Source of the DNA: Chrysoperla carnea
Lineage: Eukaryota; Arthropoda; Insecta; Neuroptera; Chrysopidae
DNA: 64,000 bases
Direction: 5' to 3'
Assembly (NCBI RefSeq): GCF_905475395.1
Contig: NC_058339.1
Location: 56,119,172 to 56,183,171, forward strand
The stretch's first letter is position 1, and each line of letters begins with the position of its first letter. The notes below the pieces were generated by a model. The model had not been told where the DNA came from and did no database searches. It saw nothing but the letters and a program-made list of their open reading frames with translations. The translations under genes were made by a program, and so were the position numbers. Of this stretch, positions 63,101 through 64,000 are shown piece by piece.

Positions 63101-64000
63101 ACAAAGCTTCTGCCCATGGACGTCAATTAGGTAAAATTGGAGCAAAACAGGCGCGTACTTTAGAATTAGAATTTCGGTTGGCACCTAGACCGCGACCGGG
63201 AGATCCACAGAATCAACAGCAAGCGAGACAAGCACGAATACCTCCGCCACAAACATTGGGCCAACATTTGGGAATGAATGTTGAACATGATTGGTATAAA
63301 TAACCTGCATTTTTTTGAAATTATTAAAAAATATTTTAAACTAAAGTTTTCAAGTTTGCTTTTAAACAAAAATTAGTTTTGGTGTAATTTATAAATTATA
63401 GAATTCATGATGAGTTAAACTGCGCATATAAAAATAAAAAACAATGAACATCATTTTAAGCGACTCTTTTGATTTTTGGCTCTTTTTATTCCATTCGGAT
63501 GTCTGTTGATTCGCTTGTGAATCGAATATGTAGACGAATCCGATTTAGCATATCTAAAGAGAAAGATTTAGCTACTTTTGGAAAAACTGATAAACGACAC
63601 TTAACGTCTTTTGGTCAAATTATTCATTTAAATAAAATGAACGGAGATATGATGAGATTTACTCAGGGCTATGAGCAAAATACTTTTAGGATTCATTCAT
63701 TTTTGGCATAGTATGTGTAATGGGAAGGGTAGAACTACCAACTGCTATGATATACAAAATGTTTACAAAGAAACAATTTAATAAATATACCCAACTTCTG
63801 TTTAAAATCTTTTAATAAAATTAAAAAAAAAATGCTCTTGTAACTTTTGACGTTAAATTTTTTGATATACATTTGCTATTTTTTTATATAGGCCCGACGA
63901 AGATGGTGCTATGGGTGGTTTTGATACAGCCCCTACTGAATCAAGAACACCACAAAATCCAATACATAAAAAACCTATAAATGCTTTGGATCCAAATTTA
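60197..64000 (+). CDS. Znf598: ZNF598/Hel2-like E3 ubiquitin ligase, 5' part, runs off the window
   Basis: Exons 60197-60379, 60582-60916, 62786-63024, 63098-63293 and 63892-end join in frame. The product opens with a C3HC4-type RING (CVVCFKNVDIYSIGDCDHPVCFECS ... CPICRRDMP, residues about 15-58). Then come KPKALSIN and YLQLLIHRCSKCDNEIFQTF, and a series of C2H2-like fingers (HMRRQHEVFYCDLC, LCEFCDTRYMDSDELYRHLR, HLYCHFCDADG, HFQNEHFLCEEGDC), then AHGRQLGKIGAKQARTLELE. RING plus this finger array is the signature of ZNF598/Hel2, which binds collided ribosomes and ubiquitinates small-subunit proteins. The upstream near-cognate TTG is rejected in favour of the ATG at 60197. The C-terminus is missing only because the window ends. 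Confidence 0.92.
61036..61782. mobile_element. MITE with about 270-bp terminal inverted repeats in the ZNF598 intron
   Basis: The ends are TAGTGTGTCCCCGGATAGAG and its complement (CTCTATCCGGGGACACACTG), flanked by TA, the duplication used by Tc1/mariner-type transposases. The arms continue to match inward (ATACTTGTAAATTTCC; TATTTTGCATT; GGTAGTTTACC-like; TATACAAAATATCAAGAAGAT) to about 270 bp each side. No transposase frame is present. Confidence 0.75.

Noticed and set aside
63469..63711. An 80-residue ORF between ZNF598 exons
   Set aside because: It lies in an intron defined by a clean donor (63294) and acceptor (63891) that keep the W codon; no known domain.

Overview
The window is a very AT-rich stretch of animal nuclear DNA, almost certainly from an insect. 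It holds three spliced protein-coding genes with GT-AG introns, many poly-T and AT runs, and dispersed transposon debris. The protein-like sequences are of animal type, but I cannot name the order or species from the bases alone.

Layout. 1-22119: no intact gene. It is AT-rich sequence downstream of GW182, with a few islands whose reading frames look like decayed coding sequence (near 3.8, 13.6-14.0, 16.0-16.5, 18.8-19.1 and 20.9-21.2 kb). 22120-about 35020, minus strand: GW182/gawky, the Argonaute-binding scaffold of miRNA silencing. I reconstructed 16 coding exons that join in frame to 5223 nt (1740 residues plus stop), preceded by a probable non-coding first exon. 35-49.6 kb: gene-poor DNA with a foldback element, a tRNA-derived SINE with a 10-bp target-site duplication, and several copies of a repeat with a GTCY microsatellite core. 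49696-57202, plus strand: a five-exon gene (1276 residues) with a long disordered basic N-terminus and a C-terminal beta-propeller resembling PALB2. 60197-end, plus strand: the 5' part of a ZNF598/Hel2-type RING and zinc-finger ubiquitin ligase, running off the window.

The most interesting layer is inside the GW182 introns. Nine introns each carry one short conserved element on the gene's sense strand, 71-92 nt upstream of the 3' splice site, as expected for intron-encoded box C/D snoRNAs. Four are U14-like, with a 13-nt match to the conserved 18S segment containing human C462. Two match the 18S segment around human A576. Three belong to a related-looking family with non-canonical boxes and no target I could identify. 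GW182 therefore seems to be a multi-snoRNA host gene in this animal.

Functionally, GW182 (miRNA repression) and ZNF598 (ribosome collision quality control) both act in translation control. The hosted snoRNAs would guide 2'-O-methylation of 18S rRNA. The PALB2-like gene would belong to homologous recombination. There is no sign that the three genes form one unit.
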